Of a stretch of DNA of 64,000 bases, positions 1-9,153 are shown piece by piece. The position numbers and the translations under genes are program-made. A model generated the notes under the pieces. It was not told where the DNA came from and made no database searches. It saw nothing but the letters and a program-made list of their open reading frames with translations. Each line of letters begins with the position of its first letter. Within the stretch, counting starts at the first letter, position 1. Source of the stretch: an uncultured Ectothiorhodospiraceae bacterium (lineage in GTDB: Bacteria; Pseudomonadota; Gammaproteobacteria; CAMYNG01); the NCBI GenBank assembly GCA_947259765.1, contig CAMYNG010000005.1, positions 1 through 64,000 on the forward strand, written 5' to 3'.

Positions 1-924
1 ACCGCGCATGACGGCGACGAGCTCAGCTGTTGCTACTACCGCGGTAGTTAGCGCAAAACTGTCAGCCGAGCTTTGCAGACTTGCCTTGATTTCCTCAGCG
101 TCTTTTTGCAGCTCTTCGGGCAGATTTAGCCGTTCCAGTAGTTGCGTCAGGTATTCGGCGGCAAGGCTATATCCGTCGGCGACACCTGGCATAGGCAATT
201 CGCTGGCCCCAACGGGCTCGGACGGAGCGGACGTTTGATTTTGCTGTGACTTTTGCTGCGGTTGCGGGACGTGATTTACAGTCTCGTTTTCTTGCGCCGG
301 ACCGGGCTCTGGTTTCACACCGTGCTTCGACTGCGGTGTTATTTCTGGCTCGGATTCCGGCTCCCCGGCCGTGTCACGCGCCAAAAGTCGTTTGAACAGG
401 CCGGGTTTTTCCTCCGCGGGCTCTTTACCTGGCGGTTTTTCGTTTTCGTTTTGTACCGCCAGCAACATGGCGTTTATTAACTGTCCGACTTCTTCGGTTA
501 GTTTTTCAGGGTCGCCGGAGTTACCGGAATCGAAAAGCTTCTGCCGAGTCGCACGCAACTGTTTGTTCAGGCTACGCGGCACACGCAGGTCATCCACCAG
601 CCGACCGAGGGTTTCCGCGGTATCGGGCAGTTTGGCGCGGGTCCTGCGCGCTTCATCAAGACGTGAAATATCTCCGTTAACGTCGTTTAACAGCGATTTT
701 AGTTGCAGCGTCTTATGGCCGTCCCGTATGGCCTTCCGAAGCTGGTCAAGTTTCTTAATGAGCTCCGGATATTCAGCATCGGCGACTAACGTCAGACGGG
801 ATACCGCCTGCCGCAGCATGTGTTCGATTTGCTGCGCTTGCTTTTCGCGGGTCTCCAGTTCCTCCAGGCCATCGTAATACTTTTGCTTCCAGCGCTGGAT
901 CTTCTGTTGGTCGGATTCAGGCAT
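1..924 (-). CDS. GGDEF-type diguanylate cyclase, N-terminal part (DgcH/PA5487-like), cut by window edge
   Basis: Reading the minus strand from an ATG at 924 gives 308 open codons with no stop, running off the left edge. The visible part starts MPESDQQKIQRWKQKYYDGL and continues as a charged helical domain (about residues 1-165), then a Pro/Glu/Gln-rich linker. This resembles the N-terminal cytoplasmic domain that precedes GGDEF in Pseudomonas PA5487-type proteins. The catalytic GGDEF domain would lie outside the window, so the enzyme activity is inferred. The neighbours support the call: EEP-family hydrolase 31 bp upstream and dsbA beyond, the same order as PA5487-PA5488-PA5489. No strong Shine-Dalgarno is visible. 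Another protein with this leader domain is possible. Confidence 0.72.
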   Translation of the reverse strand, partial: MPESDQQKIQRWKQKYYDGLEELETREKQAQQIEHMLRQAVSRLTLVADAEYPELIKKLDQLRKAIRDGHKTLQLKSLLNDVNGDISRLDEARRTRAKLPDTAETLGRLVDDLRVPRSLNKQLRATRQKLFDSGNSGDPEKLTEEVGQLINAMLLAVQNENEKPPGKEPAEEKPGLFKRLLARDTAGEPESEPEITPQSKHGVKPEPGPAQENETVNHVPQPQQKSQQNQTSAPSEPVGASELPMPGVADGYSLAAEYLTQLLERLNLPEELQKDAEEIKASLQSSADSFALTTAVVATAELVAVMRG

Positions 925-955
925 AGCGTCTTGAGCACCCTGAAGGAATTAGTGA

Positions 956-1786
956 TCAGAACCTGCGTGGTACTTCGGGTGTTAAATCGACGCCCCTGGG
1001 CAATTCGATTTCCATGGCGATGGGCAAGTGATCGGAATACGCATGTAACGAGGGAATGTGCACATCGTTTACTGCCAGGGCGGGCGTCACCAGGATGTGA
1101 TCTATCGTGCGCTGTGGACGCCAACTAGGGAAGGTATGAATTTGTTCCAGTGGCTCGTGTAGATGCGTTTGATTAAACAAGCGATTCATTTCCCGGCTGG
1201 CGGTCGGACAATTGAAATCGCCCATCAGGATGACATGGGGAAACGAATTAACCAGATCACTCAGGTAGTCAAGCTGGTTACTGCGTGCACGTCTTCCCAG
1301 GGCAAGATGTAAAATAGAGACCACAAGGGGTTCCTGTTCACTACCGTAGCGCGCCATGATGGCGCGACGGCCGGGGATCATACCTGGCAGTTTCAGATCG
1401 CTAATTTCCGACGGCCGTAGGCGGCTTAAGATACCGTTACTGTGCTGGGCGAAGTGGCCCAGGTTTCGATTGACCTGATGGTGCCAGTGCGTAAATCCAC
1501 CGACGTGGGCCATGTATTCGGTCAGGTTAATATAGTTGCTGCGTAAACTGCCGGCGTCGACTTCCTGCAAACCAACAATGTCAAAGTTTCGAAATTTTTG
1601 TGCAACACGTTCGATATTGTGCAGACGTTGAGTATGCGGCAGAACATGTTTCCAGCTATGCAAGACATAATGGTGCGGACGTGAGGTACTTATACCGACC
1701 TGTACGTTATAGCTGATCACGCGCAAACGGCGCGCAGGTTCGTCAATTGGCACGGCCAACTCTGCGCTTGCGGTTCCTGAATCCAT
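956..1786 (-). CDS. Endonuclease/exonuclease/phosphatase (EEP) family hydrolase
   Basis: A 276-residue protein with the complete EEP (DNase I-like) active-site set: SYN at 25-27, QEVD at 74-77, HLALG at 160-164, GDFN at 189-192, IDH at 228-230 and SDHLPIAMEI at 251-260. These supply the metal-binding Glu, the catalytic Asp/His pairs and the phosphate-contacting Asn. Members cleave phosphodiesters or phosphomonoesters in nucleic acids, inositol phosphates or sphingomyelin; the substrate cannot be read from sequence. There is no obvious signal peptide, so it is probably cytoplasmic. It lies 25 bp after alsS and 31 bp before the GGDEF-type gene, so the genes are probably co-transcribed. PA5488 in Pseudomonas occupies the equivalent place. 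Confidence 0.85.
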   Translation of the reverse strand: MDSGTASAELAVPIDEPARRLRVISYNVQVGISTSRPHHYVLHSWKHVLPHTQRLHNIERVAQKFRNFDIVGLQEVDAGSLRSNYINLTEYMAHVGGFTHWHHQVNRNLGHFAQHSNGILSRLRPSEISDLKLPGMIPGRRAIMARYGSEQEPLVVSILHLALGRRARSNQLDYLSDLVNSFPHVILMGDFNCPTASREMNRLFNQTHLHEPLEQIHTFPSWRPQRTIDHILVTPALAVNDVHIPSLHAYSDHLPIAMEIELPRGVDLTPEVPRRF

Positions 1787-1811
1787 CTCGATATATCAAT
1801 CCTAATTTAGT

Positions 1812-3443
1812 TTAGACGGGACAAACCATCTCGCCCAGTCTAGCAGTCAGTTTAAGGTTTTCGCTGTAGTCCACTGGACAATCGATAATACTTACAGTGT
1901 TGTCTTGTAACGCTGTTTTCAATGTCGGCAGCAAATCTTCGGCTGCTTCGATGCGATACCCTTTGGCACCAAACGATTCCGCGTACTGGACAAAATTGGG
2001 GTTGTTAAAATCCACGTGCGATTTACGCCCGAATTGGGTCATTTGTTTCCATTCAATCAGTCCGTAACCTGAATCATTCCAGATCAATATGACAATCGCG
2101 ATCCCTAAACGCATTGCGGTTTCAATTTCCTGCGAATTCATAAGAAAGCCGGCATCACCAGTAACCGCGACAACTTTCTGTTCGGGATTTGTAAGTTTCG
2201 CCGCGATCGCTCCAGGCACCGCAATACCCATGCTGGCGAAGCCATTGGATATTAAGCAAGTATTCGGATATTCACAGCGAAACATGCGTGCCATCCACAT
2301 CTTGTGCGCACCGACATCGCAGATGGCGATATCCTCCAGCGCCATTGCCGTGCGCAGATCCCAGATTATTTTCTGCGGCTTGATGGGCATACTGGTGTCT
2401 TCGTGATGAGCATTCATATCATCGATAAGCGCTTCACGCAGCGGGCGCATGGTAAACCCCGGGCGCGGCGTTGCCAATGCCGACATGCGGATCAGCGAGT
2501 GCTTGATGTCGCCGATCACGCCAACTGCCACCGGATAGTACGCATCAACCTCCGCCGGTGCGTTATCTATGTGGAGTATGGTGCGATCTTTGGTGGGGTG
2601 CCAAAGATAGGGGTGATATTCAACCAGGTCGAAGCCAACACAAATAATTACGTCGGCACGGCTGAATCCGCAACTAATGTAGTCGTTAGCCTGTAAGCCG
2701 GCACTGCCCAGCGCCATCGGATGTTTAAATGGAATAACACCTTTTGCCATAAAGGTATTGGCAACCGGAATATTCCACTTGGTGGCAAAATCAGCCAGTT
2801 GCTGCCAGGCTTCGCCGCGTATAACGCCATTTCCGGCAAGAATGATGGGGTGTTGCGCGTGTGCGATGATCTCTGCGGCCCGCTCGACCTTCTCGGTGGG
2901 TGGTTCCGGCAGGGTGGGATGCTTAATGATAAGAGGATCATCCTCGACATCCATTTCCGAAATGTTTTCCGGAAACTCGATAAAACAGGCACCCATTTTT
3001 TCCGTTTGCGCGACCTTGAACGCCTTGCGCACCACCTCAGCAATGATATTTGGTGTTAACAAGCGCGCAGAGTACTTGGTGACGCCACGAAACATTTCTT
3101 CCAGGTCCAGAACCTGGTGCGACTCCTTATGCAAACGCGTTGTACCGGCCTGTCCTGCAATAGCAACCAGCGGTGCATGATCCATGTTGGCATCGGCAAC
3201 ACCCGTGATAAGGTTGGTCGCGCCGGGGCCTAGCGTGGCCAGACACACACCGGCCTTGCCAGTCAGCCGCCCATACACATCCGCCATGAATGCCGCGCCC
3301 TGTTCGTGGCGTGTGGTGACAAATTTAATCGGGGAATCGAGCAGCGAATCCATGACATCCAGGTTTTCCTCACCCGGTATGCCAAAAACGTATTCCACGC
3401 TTTCATTTTCGAGGCACTTGACGAACAGGTCTGAGGCCTTCAT
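1812..3443 (-). CDS. alsS: Acetolactate synthase, catabolic (AlsS/BudB) type
   Basis: A 543-residue thiamine-diphosphate enzyme expected to condense two pyruvates to 2-acetolactate plus CO2. The N-terminal Pyr domain has the cofactor-activating Glu47 (TTRHEQGAAF). The C-terminal PP domain has the ThDP/Mg motif GDAGFLMNSQE near 428-440, ending in a WND. The central domain reads VGFDLVEYHP where FAD-dependent anabolic enzymes carry an RFDDR-type motif; this matches the FAD-independent acetoin-pathway enzymes of Bacillus and Klebsiella. No regulatory small subunit (ilvN) is adjacent, which also favours the catabolic type. No acetolactate decarboxylase gene is in the window. It sits between dsbA and the EEP gene, an insertion relative to Pseudomonas order. 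Confidence 0.88.
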   Translation of the reverse strand: MKASDLFVKCLENESVEYVFGIPGEENLDVMDSLLDSPIKFVTTRHEQGAAFMADVYGRLTGKAGVCLATLGPGATNLITGVADANMDHAPLVAIAGQAGTTRLHKESHQVLDLEEMFRGVTKYSARLLTPNIIAEVVRKAFKVAQTEKMGACFIEFPENISEMDVEDDPLIIKHPTLPEPPTEKVERAAEIIAHAQHPIILAGNGVIRGEAWQQLADFATKWNIPVANTFMAKGVIPFKHPMALGSAGLQANDYISCGFSRADVIICVGFDLVEYHPYLWHPTKDRTILHIDNAPAEVDAYYPVAVGVIGDIKHSLIRMSALATPRPGFTMRPLREALIDDMNAHHEDTSMPIKPQKIIWDLRTAMALEDIAICDVGAHKMWMARMFRCEYPNTCLISNGFASMGIAVPGAIAAKLTNPEQKVVAVTGDAGFLMNSQEIETAMRLGIAIVILIWNDSGYGLIEWKQMTQFGRKSHVDFNNPNFVQYAESFGAKGYRIEAAEDLLPTLKTALQDNTVSIIDCPVDYSENLKLTARLGEMVCPV

Positions 3444-3521
3444 CGGGTGTTCCTTGTTACGTATACAACTTTTCTATCGGCCGACACTGCTGATCCTTGA
3501 TGCGACGGGCGTTGGGAGGGA

Positions 3522-4172
3522 CTACTTTGCGCTTTTCGTACCCGACTCCTTGCGAACAAGATAATCCAGGACCTTTAACATTCCGTCGTGGCCGTTGGCG
3601 ATACTGCCGGTGGTGCGAAATTTGCCGTTAACTACCAGGGTCGGTACGCCGTCAATCTGATAGCGCCCGGTCAGATCCTTGGCGCGGCGAACTTTCGCGT
3701 CAACCGCAAACGAATTGTAGGTATCAAGAAAATCCTTCTCCGCTACACCAAACTTAGCAAAAATTTTCGCAAAATCCCCGGCATTGCGGAATTTCTGTTT
3801 TTTGACATGGATGGCCTCGAAAATAGCCTTGTGGGTCTTATCGAGTACACCTAGAAACTGAGCGGTGTAAAAAGCCCGCGCACCCGGGATCCAGCTATCA
3901 CGAAAAATTGCCGGAACACGAACTACCGCCACATTGTCCGGCTTGCCTGCGATCCATTTTTCCCAGCTGGGCTCAAAGTGGAAACAATGCGGGCAGCCAT
4001 ACCAAAACAATTCAACCACTTCGACCTTATCACCACTTCGAGTCGCAACCGGCGGATTGATGGGTATGTATTCGATTCCCTCGTCGAACTCCTGCGCGGT
4101 GACGTTCAACGCCAGTAAGGACATGAAGAAGGCAATGACAATGTTTGTTGTTCGAGTTCTGAAATGATGCAT
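3522..4172 (-). CDS. dsbA: Periplasmic thiol:disulfide oxidoreductase DsbA
   Basis: A 216-residue exported thioredoxin-fold protein that introduces disulfide bonds into periplasmic proteins. A signal peptide covers about residues 1-26 (hydrophobic stretch, cleavage after VTA). The active site CPHC is at 60-63 and the cis-proline loop follows in GVPTLV near residue 175. I use the ATG at 4172 because AAGGAG lies 6 bp before it; an upstream start (4247) would bury the signal peptide behind 25 extra residues. It leads a minus-strand group (dsbA, alsS, EEP, GGDEF-type gene) and is divergent from ccm, which also needs periplasmic thiol chemistry. Confidence 0.93.
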   Translation of the reverse strand: MHHFRTRTTNIVIAFFMSLLALNVTAQEFDEGIEYIPINPPVATRSGDKVEVVELFWYGCPHCFHFEPSWEKWIAGKPDNVAVVRVPAIFRDSWIPGARAFYTAQFLGVLDKTHKAIFEAIHVKKQKFRNAGDFAKIFAKFGVAEKDFLDTYNSFAVDAKVRRAKDLTGRYQIDGVPTLVVNGKFRTTGSIANGHDGMLKVLDYLVRKESGTKSAK

Positions 4173-4346
4173 GTAATTCTCCTTGAATTTACCCATCGAG
4201 CGTAGGCAATCCACAAATATGACGCAAGAGCCGGTGACAAGTTTCATATTGCATGCCGATGCTCTCGATTTTCTGTCGAATCAATGAACTATTTCCGCTC
4301 CGCTCACACTAAAGTGTGCCCCGACCGACAGTTTTCGGCACCGGGT

Positions 4347-4375
4347 TTGGTGCTGTAAGGCACCTCGGCTACAAT
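4347..4375 (+). promoter_or_regulatory. Candidate sigma-70 promoter of the ccm operon
   Basis: TTGGTG (4347-4352) and TACAAT (4370-4375) are separated by 17 bp. The -10 element matches consensus at five of six positions, the -35 at only three. It lies 43 bp before the ccmA start in the dsbA/ccmA divergent region. Confidence 0.45.
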
Positions 4376-4418
4376 AGCCGTCCTTTTTTTCCCAAAAGAT
4401 GTCATTCCGCACGTTCGC

Positions 4419-5078
4419 ATGATTGATTCCCCCCAAGCCGCCAGATCACTGCAGGCCCATTCGCTGAGTTGCGAGCGGGGCGACCGGGAACTCATTCGTG
4501 ACCTCAATCTCGAAATCAAGCCCGGCAAACTGGTGCTGGTTGAGGGCAGCAACGGTAGCGGAAAGACCACCCTGCTGCGGACCCTGTGCGGTCTGCGCAC
4601 ACCCGGGGCGGGCCGGATCACCTGGTGTGGTGAAGATATTCGCCATTTCCGCAGCGAGTATCACGCCGAGCTGAATTATATCGGTCACCTGCCCGGTATC
4701 AAGGACGATCTGAGCGCCATCGAGAATCTGCAGATTGGCTGCCAGCTACAGACCATGCATGCAGATATTGATCTCATGGATGTATTGGACAAAGTGGGCC
4801 TTTTCGGTTTCGAGGAACTGCCTTGCCGCACGTTGTCGGCGGGTCAACGCCGCCGGGTGGCGTTGGCACGATTGTGGGCCATCAAGGCGCCCCTCTGGAT
4901 CCTGGACGAGCCGTTTAACGCGATTGACAAAAAGGGCGTTGAACTGTTGCTTGGGTTGCTCGAATCACACATTAATAACAAGGGTCTGGTGGTGCTAACC
5001 ACCCACCAGCATCTTGATATCGGCGAAGGCCGTTTGCAGCGGCTGAACCTGAATGAACACCGGGCCCAACAGGCATGA
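4419..5078 (+). CDS. ccmA: Heme exporter ATP-binding protein CcmA
   Basis: A 219-residue ABC ATPase, the nucleotide-binding subunit of the CcmABCD complex that releases holo-CcmE for cytochrome c maturation. Walker A GSNGSGKTT is at 43-51, the signature LSAGQRRRV starts at 139, and Walker B LWILDEPFNAID runs from 159; a switch His follows in TTHQH. The short length is normal for CcmA. It is the first gene of ccmABCDEFGHI and its stop overlaps the ccmB start (ATGA). A candidate promoter lies just upstream. Confidence 0.96.
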   Translation: MIDSPQAARSLQAHSLSCERGDRELIRDLNLEIKPGKLVLVEGSNGSGKTTLLRTLCGLRTPGAGRITWCGEDIRHFRSEYHAELNYIGHLPGIKDDLSAIENLQIGCQLQTMHADIDLMDVLDKVGLFGFEELPCRTLSAGQRRRVALARLWAIKAPLWILDEPFNAIDKKGVELLLGLLESHINNKGLVVLTTHQHLDIGEGRLQRLNLNEHRAQQA

Positions 5079-5743
5079 TGCGGGCGGCCTTTATTCTGCT
5101 GCGGCGCGACCTGCTGCTGGCGTTCCGGCACCGCACCGAGCTGGTCAACCCGCTGTTATTCTTTCTCATAGTGGTCAGCTTGTTTGCTCTGAGCATGGAG
5201 CCCGACCCGCGAGTCCTGGCGACTATCGGCCCGGGCGTAATTTGGGTCGCGGCCCTACTGGCCGCCATGTTATCGCTGGACAGCATTTTCCGTGCCGATT
5301 TCGAAGACGGCACCCTCGAGCAGCTCATGCTGACCCCGCATTCCGCTGCGCTGTTAGCGCTGACCAAGGTACTGGCGCATTGGCTGGTGAGCGGTTTGCC
5401 GCTGATGCTCATGTCACCCTTGCTGGCCTTGCTCATGAATCTTCCGATCGAGGCCTTACCGGCGTTACTCGCCACCCTGGCAGTCGGTACGCCCGTGCTC
5501 AGCCTGATCGGTGCGATCGGTGTCGCCCTTACGGTAGCCTTGCGTCGCAGCGGGGTGCTACTGTCGCTGCTCGTGCTGCCGCTGTATATTCCGGTTTTAA
5601 TTTTCGGTTCCAGCGCAGTCGGTGACGCCGCGGCGGGCATCCCCTACAGTGGGGCATTGTTGCTCATTAGCGCACTTCTGGTGCTGACGCTTACCCTGGC
5701 GCCGTTTGCGATTGCAGCGGCTTTACGAATAAGTTTGGAGTAG
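5075..5743 (+). CDS. ccmB: Heme exporter permease CcmB
   Basis: A 222-residue inner-membrane protein with about six hydrophobic segments and the CcmB hallmark FRADFEDGTLEQLML near residues 68-82. It pairs with CcmA in the ABC part of the system I cytochrome c biogenesis machinery. Its ATG overlaps the ccmA stop by 4 bp, implying translational coupling; ccmC starts 2 bp after its stop. The length agrees with the family (about 220 residues). Confidence 0.95.
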   Translation: MMRAAFILLRRDLLLAFRHRTELVNPLLFFLIVVSLFALSMEPDPRVLATIGPGVIWVAALLAAMLSLDSIFRADFEDGTLEQLMLTPHSAALLALTKVLAHWLVSGLPLMLMSPLLALLMNLPIEALPALLATLAVGTPVLSLIGAIGVALTVALRRSGVLLSLLVLPLYIPVLIFGSSAVGDAAAGIPYSGALLLISALLVLTLTLAPFAIAAALRISLE

Positions 5744-5745
5744 TT

Positions 5746-6486
5746 ATGTGGGTTTGGTTCCATAAACTGGGTTCCCCCCGATATTTCTGGGGTTTTTCTC
5801 AAAAACTAATGCCGTGGCTTATAATGGCCTGTTGCCTGGCATTTCTCATCGGTCTGCCCTGGGCGTTGGTGTTTTCACCTGCTGACTACCAACAGGGGGA
5901 GACCGTGCGCATCATGTATATCCACGTACCCGCGGCGATGATGTCGATGATGATTTATGTGGTCATGGCCTCGGCTGGCGCGGTGAACCTGATTTGGCGG
6001 ATCAAGCTGGCCGAACTGGTCGCAGCCGCATCGGCGCCGATTGGCGCCTCATTCACGCTGCTGGCGCTTATTACCGGCTCCCTCTGGGGCAAACCTATGT
6101 GGGGGACCTGGTGGGCCTGGGACGCGCGGCTGACGTCGGAACTAATTCTGCTTTTCCTCTACCTGGGTTTTATCGCGTTATACAATGCTATCGAAGATCG
6201 GCGCTCCGCCGGGCGAGCGGCCGCCATTTTGGCCCTCGTGGGTGTGGTTAACATCCCTATAATCCATTATTCGGTAGAATGGTGGTTCACGCTACACCAG
6301 GGACCGACCACGCAGGGCATGCGGGTGGGCGGCAGTATCGATCCGAGCATGCGTTATCCACTTTTTACCATGATGATTGCCTTCAACCTATTCTATGTTA
6401 TGACGCTAATTAAACGCACCCGCACCCTCGTGCTGCAACAAGAACGCAACAGTGGCTGGGTTCGGGAAATGGTGGGCAGCCGATGA
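5746..6486 (+). CDS. ccmC: Heme-handling membrane protein CcmC
   Basis: A 246-residue protein with six predicted membrane helices and the tryptophan-rich WWD signature (WGTWWAWD at 119-126) that presents heme to CcmE. His60 (MYIHVP) and the later His in the WFTLHQGPT loop match the conserved axial heme ligands. It interacts with CcmE and CcmD. The upstream gene ccmB ends 2 bp before it, and the ATG of the small ccmD overlaps its stop codon. Confidence 0.96.
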   Translation: MWVWFHKLGSPRYFWGFSQKLMPWLIMACCLAFLIGLPWALVFSPADYQQGETVRIMYIHVPAAMMSMMIYVVMASAGAVNLIWRIKLAELVAAASAPIGASFTLLALITGSLWGKPMWGTWWAWDARLTSELILLFLYLGFIALYNAIEDRRSAGRAAAILALVGVVNIPIIHYSVEWWFTLHQGPTTQGMRVGGSIDPSMRYPLFTMMIAFNLFYVMTLIKRTRTLVLQQERNSGWVREMVGSR

Positions 6487-6656
6487 ATTGGGCCGAATTT
6501 TTTCATATGGGCGGTTATGCCCTGTATGTTTGGCCGGTGTACATCGTCACCGCCGTAATTCTAATTGCCAATGTCGTGATTCCGTTCCGGGCGGAACGCC
6601 GGATTTTACGCGATATTGCGCGCAACCTCAGACGCGAAAGCAGAGATGTGAAATGA
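6483..6656 (+). CDS. ccmD: Small membrane protein CcmD
   Basis: A 57-residue open frame that starts MNWAEFFHMGGYALYVWPVY, followed by one membrane segment and a basic C-terminal tail (RAERRILRDIARNLRRE). This is the standard CcmD layout: an aromatic N-terminus, one helix and a cytoplasmic positive tail. CcmD helps release holo-CcmE from CcmABC. The ATG overlaps the ccmC stop and its own TGA overlaps the ccmE ATG, so coupling is very tight. It is easily missed because of its size. Confidence 0.93.
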   Translation: MNWAEFFHMGGYALYVWPVYIVTAVILIANVVIPFRAERRILRDIARNLRRESRDVK

Positions 6657-7123
6657 GACCTAAACGTAAACGACGCTTGTATCTGGTGGCCCTGTTGCTC
6701 GTTGGTGTCGGCGGTGCCGCGGCACTCGCGCTGACGGCATTTGAGCAGAATCTGCGGTATTTTATCACGCCCACTGAAATCGTGGATGGCAAGGCCCCCA
6801 AGGACCGGGCTTTCCGCACCGGTGGTCTGGTCAAGCCGGGGACGGTCAAACGCGCCGAGGATGGCGTAACCGTCGGCTTCACCGTGACGGATAATGTCAA
6901 CGATACCCGTATTGCTTATAAAGGAATACTTCCGGATCTGTTCCGCGAGGGTCAGGGCATTGTCGCCAATGGCCGCATGCGCGCGGACGGTGTGTTTGTC
7001 GCCAACGAAGTTCTGGCCAAGCATGACGAGAATTACATGCCCCCGGAGGTTGCCCAGTCGCTGAAGCAGGCCGGTGCCATGCCCGAGCACGAAATGGGGC
7101 GCAAACAAGGAAACAAGTTATGA
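6653..7123 (+). CDS. ccmE: Periplasmic heme chaperone CcmE
   Basis: A 156-residue protein with a single N-terminal signal anchor (about residues 9-29) and a periplasmic OB-fold domain. The heme-binding histidine that forms the covalent bond to heme is His124 in LAKHDENYMP, with the conserved Tyr128 four residues on. I chose the ATG at 6653 because it overlaps the ccmD stop and places a basic MRPKRKRR leader before the anchor. It passes heme from CcmC to CcmF/CcmH. Its stop overlaps the ccmF start. Confidence 0.96.
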   Translation: MRPKRKRRLYLVALLLVGVGGAAALALTAFEQNLRYFITPTEIVDGKAPKDRAFRTGGLVKPGTVKRAEDGVTVGFTVTDNVNDTRIAYKGILPDLFREGQGIVANGRMRADGVFVANEVLAKHDENYMPPEVAQSLKQAGAMPEHEMGRKQGNKL

Positions 7124-9153
7124 TCGCGAATCTTGGACATTTCGCTCTGGTGCTGGGGCTGTGCATCGCTTTCGTGCAAGCCGTGCTACCTTTAGCTGGC
7201 GCCCAGACCGGTAATCTGCAATGGATGGCCGTCGCCCGCCCCGCAGCGCGCGCACAGTTTTTGCTACTCGCCATCGCCTTCGGCGCACTGACCTGGGCGT
7301 TTTTGAGCGACGATTTTTCCATTTTGTATGTCGCCGGCAACTCCAATTCCGCCATGCCGAACATATATAAGGTGAGCGCGGTGTGGGGAGCGCACGAAGG
7401 CTCTCTGCTGCTTTGGGTATTAATCCTCAGCACCTGGACGCTTGCCGTATCAATTTTCTCACGTAGCTTGCCAATAGAGTATGTCGCGCGGGTACTGGGC
7501 GTGATGGGCCTGATCAGCTGTGGCTTTCTTATGTTCATGCTGTTCACCTCCAATCCGTTCCAGGAGGTCTTTCCGGCACCCCTGGAAGGCCGAACTCTGA
7601 ACCCGCTACTACAGGACCCGGGGCTGGCCATACATCCGCCCATGCTGTACATGGGTTACGTCGGTTTTTCCGTCGCGTTTGCGTTCGCCATCGCTGCCTT
7701 GCTGGGCGGCAAGCTGGATGCCACCTGGGCGCGCTGGTCTCGCCCCTGGACCACAATTGCGTGGGTCTTTTTAACCGTCGGTATCACTCTCGGCAGCTGG
7801 TGGGCCTATTATGAACTGGGCTGGGGCGGCTGGTGGTTCTGGGACCCGGTGGAAAATGCGTCATTTATGCCCTGGCTGGTGGGCACCGCATTGATTCACT
7901 CATTGTCGGTCACGGAAAAACGCGGCAGCTTCAAGGCGTGGACGGTATTGCTGGCGATTTTTGCCTTCTCACTCAGTCTGCTCGGCACCTTCCTGGTACG
8001 CTCCGGCGTGCTCACCTCGGTGCATGCGTTTGCTACCGATCCGGAGCGCGGCCTGTTTATTCTCATCTTCCTGGTCGTTGTCGTAGGTGGCTCGCTGGCG
8101 TTGTACGCCTGGCGTGGCAGTCAGATACGTAGCACCGGCAACTTCGCACTGTTGTCGCGCGAAACACTGATGCTCGCCAACAACGTTCTGTTGGTGGTGG
8201 TCGCCTCGGCCGTACTATTGGGCACCTTATATCCCCTGGCGCTCGACGCGTTGACGGGCGACAAGATTTCTGTCGGCCCTCCTTATTTTAACGTGGTGTT
8301 TATCATCCTGATGATTCCGCTTGTCGTATTGGTCGCGATTGGACCGTTGGTGCGTTGGAAATCGCAGGACGCCGGCACGCTATTCAAGTCTCTGCGCGTA
8401 CCGTTAATCGTCACTGCTATCACATTTGTTCTCGCGCTCTCACTACTTGCGGCTGACCATTCAGGCAGCGTGCTAATGACCGCTGTAGGTATCACCTTGT
8501 CAGTCTGGGTATTGTCCGGTCTGGTGGTCGCCTTACGGGACAAGTTCCGCCACCGCAAGATCAGCCTTAAAGGTCTTGCCGGTTTGGGCTACGGCTTCTA
8601 CGGTATGTGGCTGGCACATCTGGGTGCCGCGACGTTTATCGTTGGCGTGACCTTCGTATCGGCCTATAGCATAGAGGACGATGTCGCCATTGCCTCCGGT
8701 GGCAGCATCGACATGGCCGGCTACCAGTTCCGTTTTGAAGGTGTGTCCAAGGCAAAGGGGCCCAATTACACTTCTGACCGCGGCACAGTTTTTGTTTACC
8801 GCGACGGCAAGCTGGTGGCTGAGCTGTATCCGGAAAAACGTAATTACGGCATGGAGACCATGCCCATGACAGAAGCGGCGATTGACGCCAACCTGCTGCG
8901 CGACCTGTATGTTTCCTTGGGTGAACCGGTTGGTTCGGGTCGTGACGGCACCTGGCTCATGCGTATTTACTACAAACCCTTCCAGCGCTGGATTTGGTTG
9001 GCGGGCATATTCATGTCCATTGGCGGCATACTGGCCGCAAGTGACAAACGTTATCGCCGAGTGCTGCAGCGTGAATCCAAGCAGCGCGAGGCCGACGCCG
9101 AGTTGCTGATAAAGGATCTGTTGGGACCGGACGCCGTAACCGGAAAAGCATAA
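7120..9153 (+). CDS. ccmF: Cytochrome c heme lyase subunit CcmF
   Basis: A 677-residue polytopic inner-membrane protein, the core of the lyase that attaches heme to apocytochromes. The WWD domain reads GWGGWWFWDPVENASFMPWL near residues 236-255, with conserved histidines in the neighbouring loops (AHEGSLLLW, AIHPPMLYMGY). Length and helix pattern fit CcmF. ATGA overlap with ccmE at the start and a one-base overlap with ccmG at the end place it inside the operon. Confidence 0.97.
   Translation: MIANLGHFALVLGLCIAFVQAVLPLAGAQTGNLQWMAVARPAARAQFLLLAIAFGALTWAFLSDDFSILYVAGNSNSAMPNIYKVSAVWGAHEGSLLLWVLILSTWTLAVSIFSRSLPIEYVARVLGVMGLISCGFLMFMLFTSNPFQEVFPAPLEGRTLNPLLQDPGLAIHPPMLYMGYVGFSVAFAFAIAALLGGKLDATWARWSRPWTTIAWVFLTVGITLGSWWAYYELGWGGWWFWDPVENASFMPWLVGTALIHSLSVTEKRGSFKAWTVLLAIFAFSLSLLGTFLVRSGVLTSVHAFATDPERGLFILIFLVVVVGGSLALYAWRGSQIRSTGNFALLSRETLMLANNVLLVVVASAVLLGTLYPLALDALTGDKISVGPPYFNVVFIILMIPLVVLVAIGPLVRWKSQDAGTLFKSLRVPLIVTAITFVLALSLLAADHSGSVLMTAVGITLSVWVLSGLVVALRDKFRHRKISLKGLAGLGYGFYGMWLAHLGAATFIVGVTFVSAYSIEDDVAIASGGSIDMAGYQFRFEGVSKAKGPNYTSDRGTVFVYRDGKLVAELYPEKRNYGMETMPMTEAAIDANLLRDLYVSLGEPVGSGRDGTWLMRIYYKPFQRWIWLAGIFMSIGGILAASDKRYRRVLQRESKQREADAELLIKDLLGPDAVTGKA

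Noticed and set aside
1812-3443. Biosynthetic acetolactate synthase (IlvB/IlvI)
   Set aside because: No RFDDR-type FAD motif and no small subunit gene next to it; the GFDLVEYHP segment fits the catabolic type.
5053-5625. 190-codon plus-strand frame overlapping ccmA and ccmB, and a 222-codon minus-strand frame over the same bases
   Set aside because: Arg/Ala/Gly-rich shadow translations of ccmB; the ccmA-ccmB ATGA overlap leaves no room for another gene.
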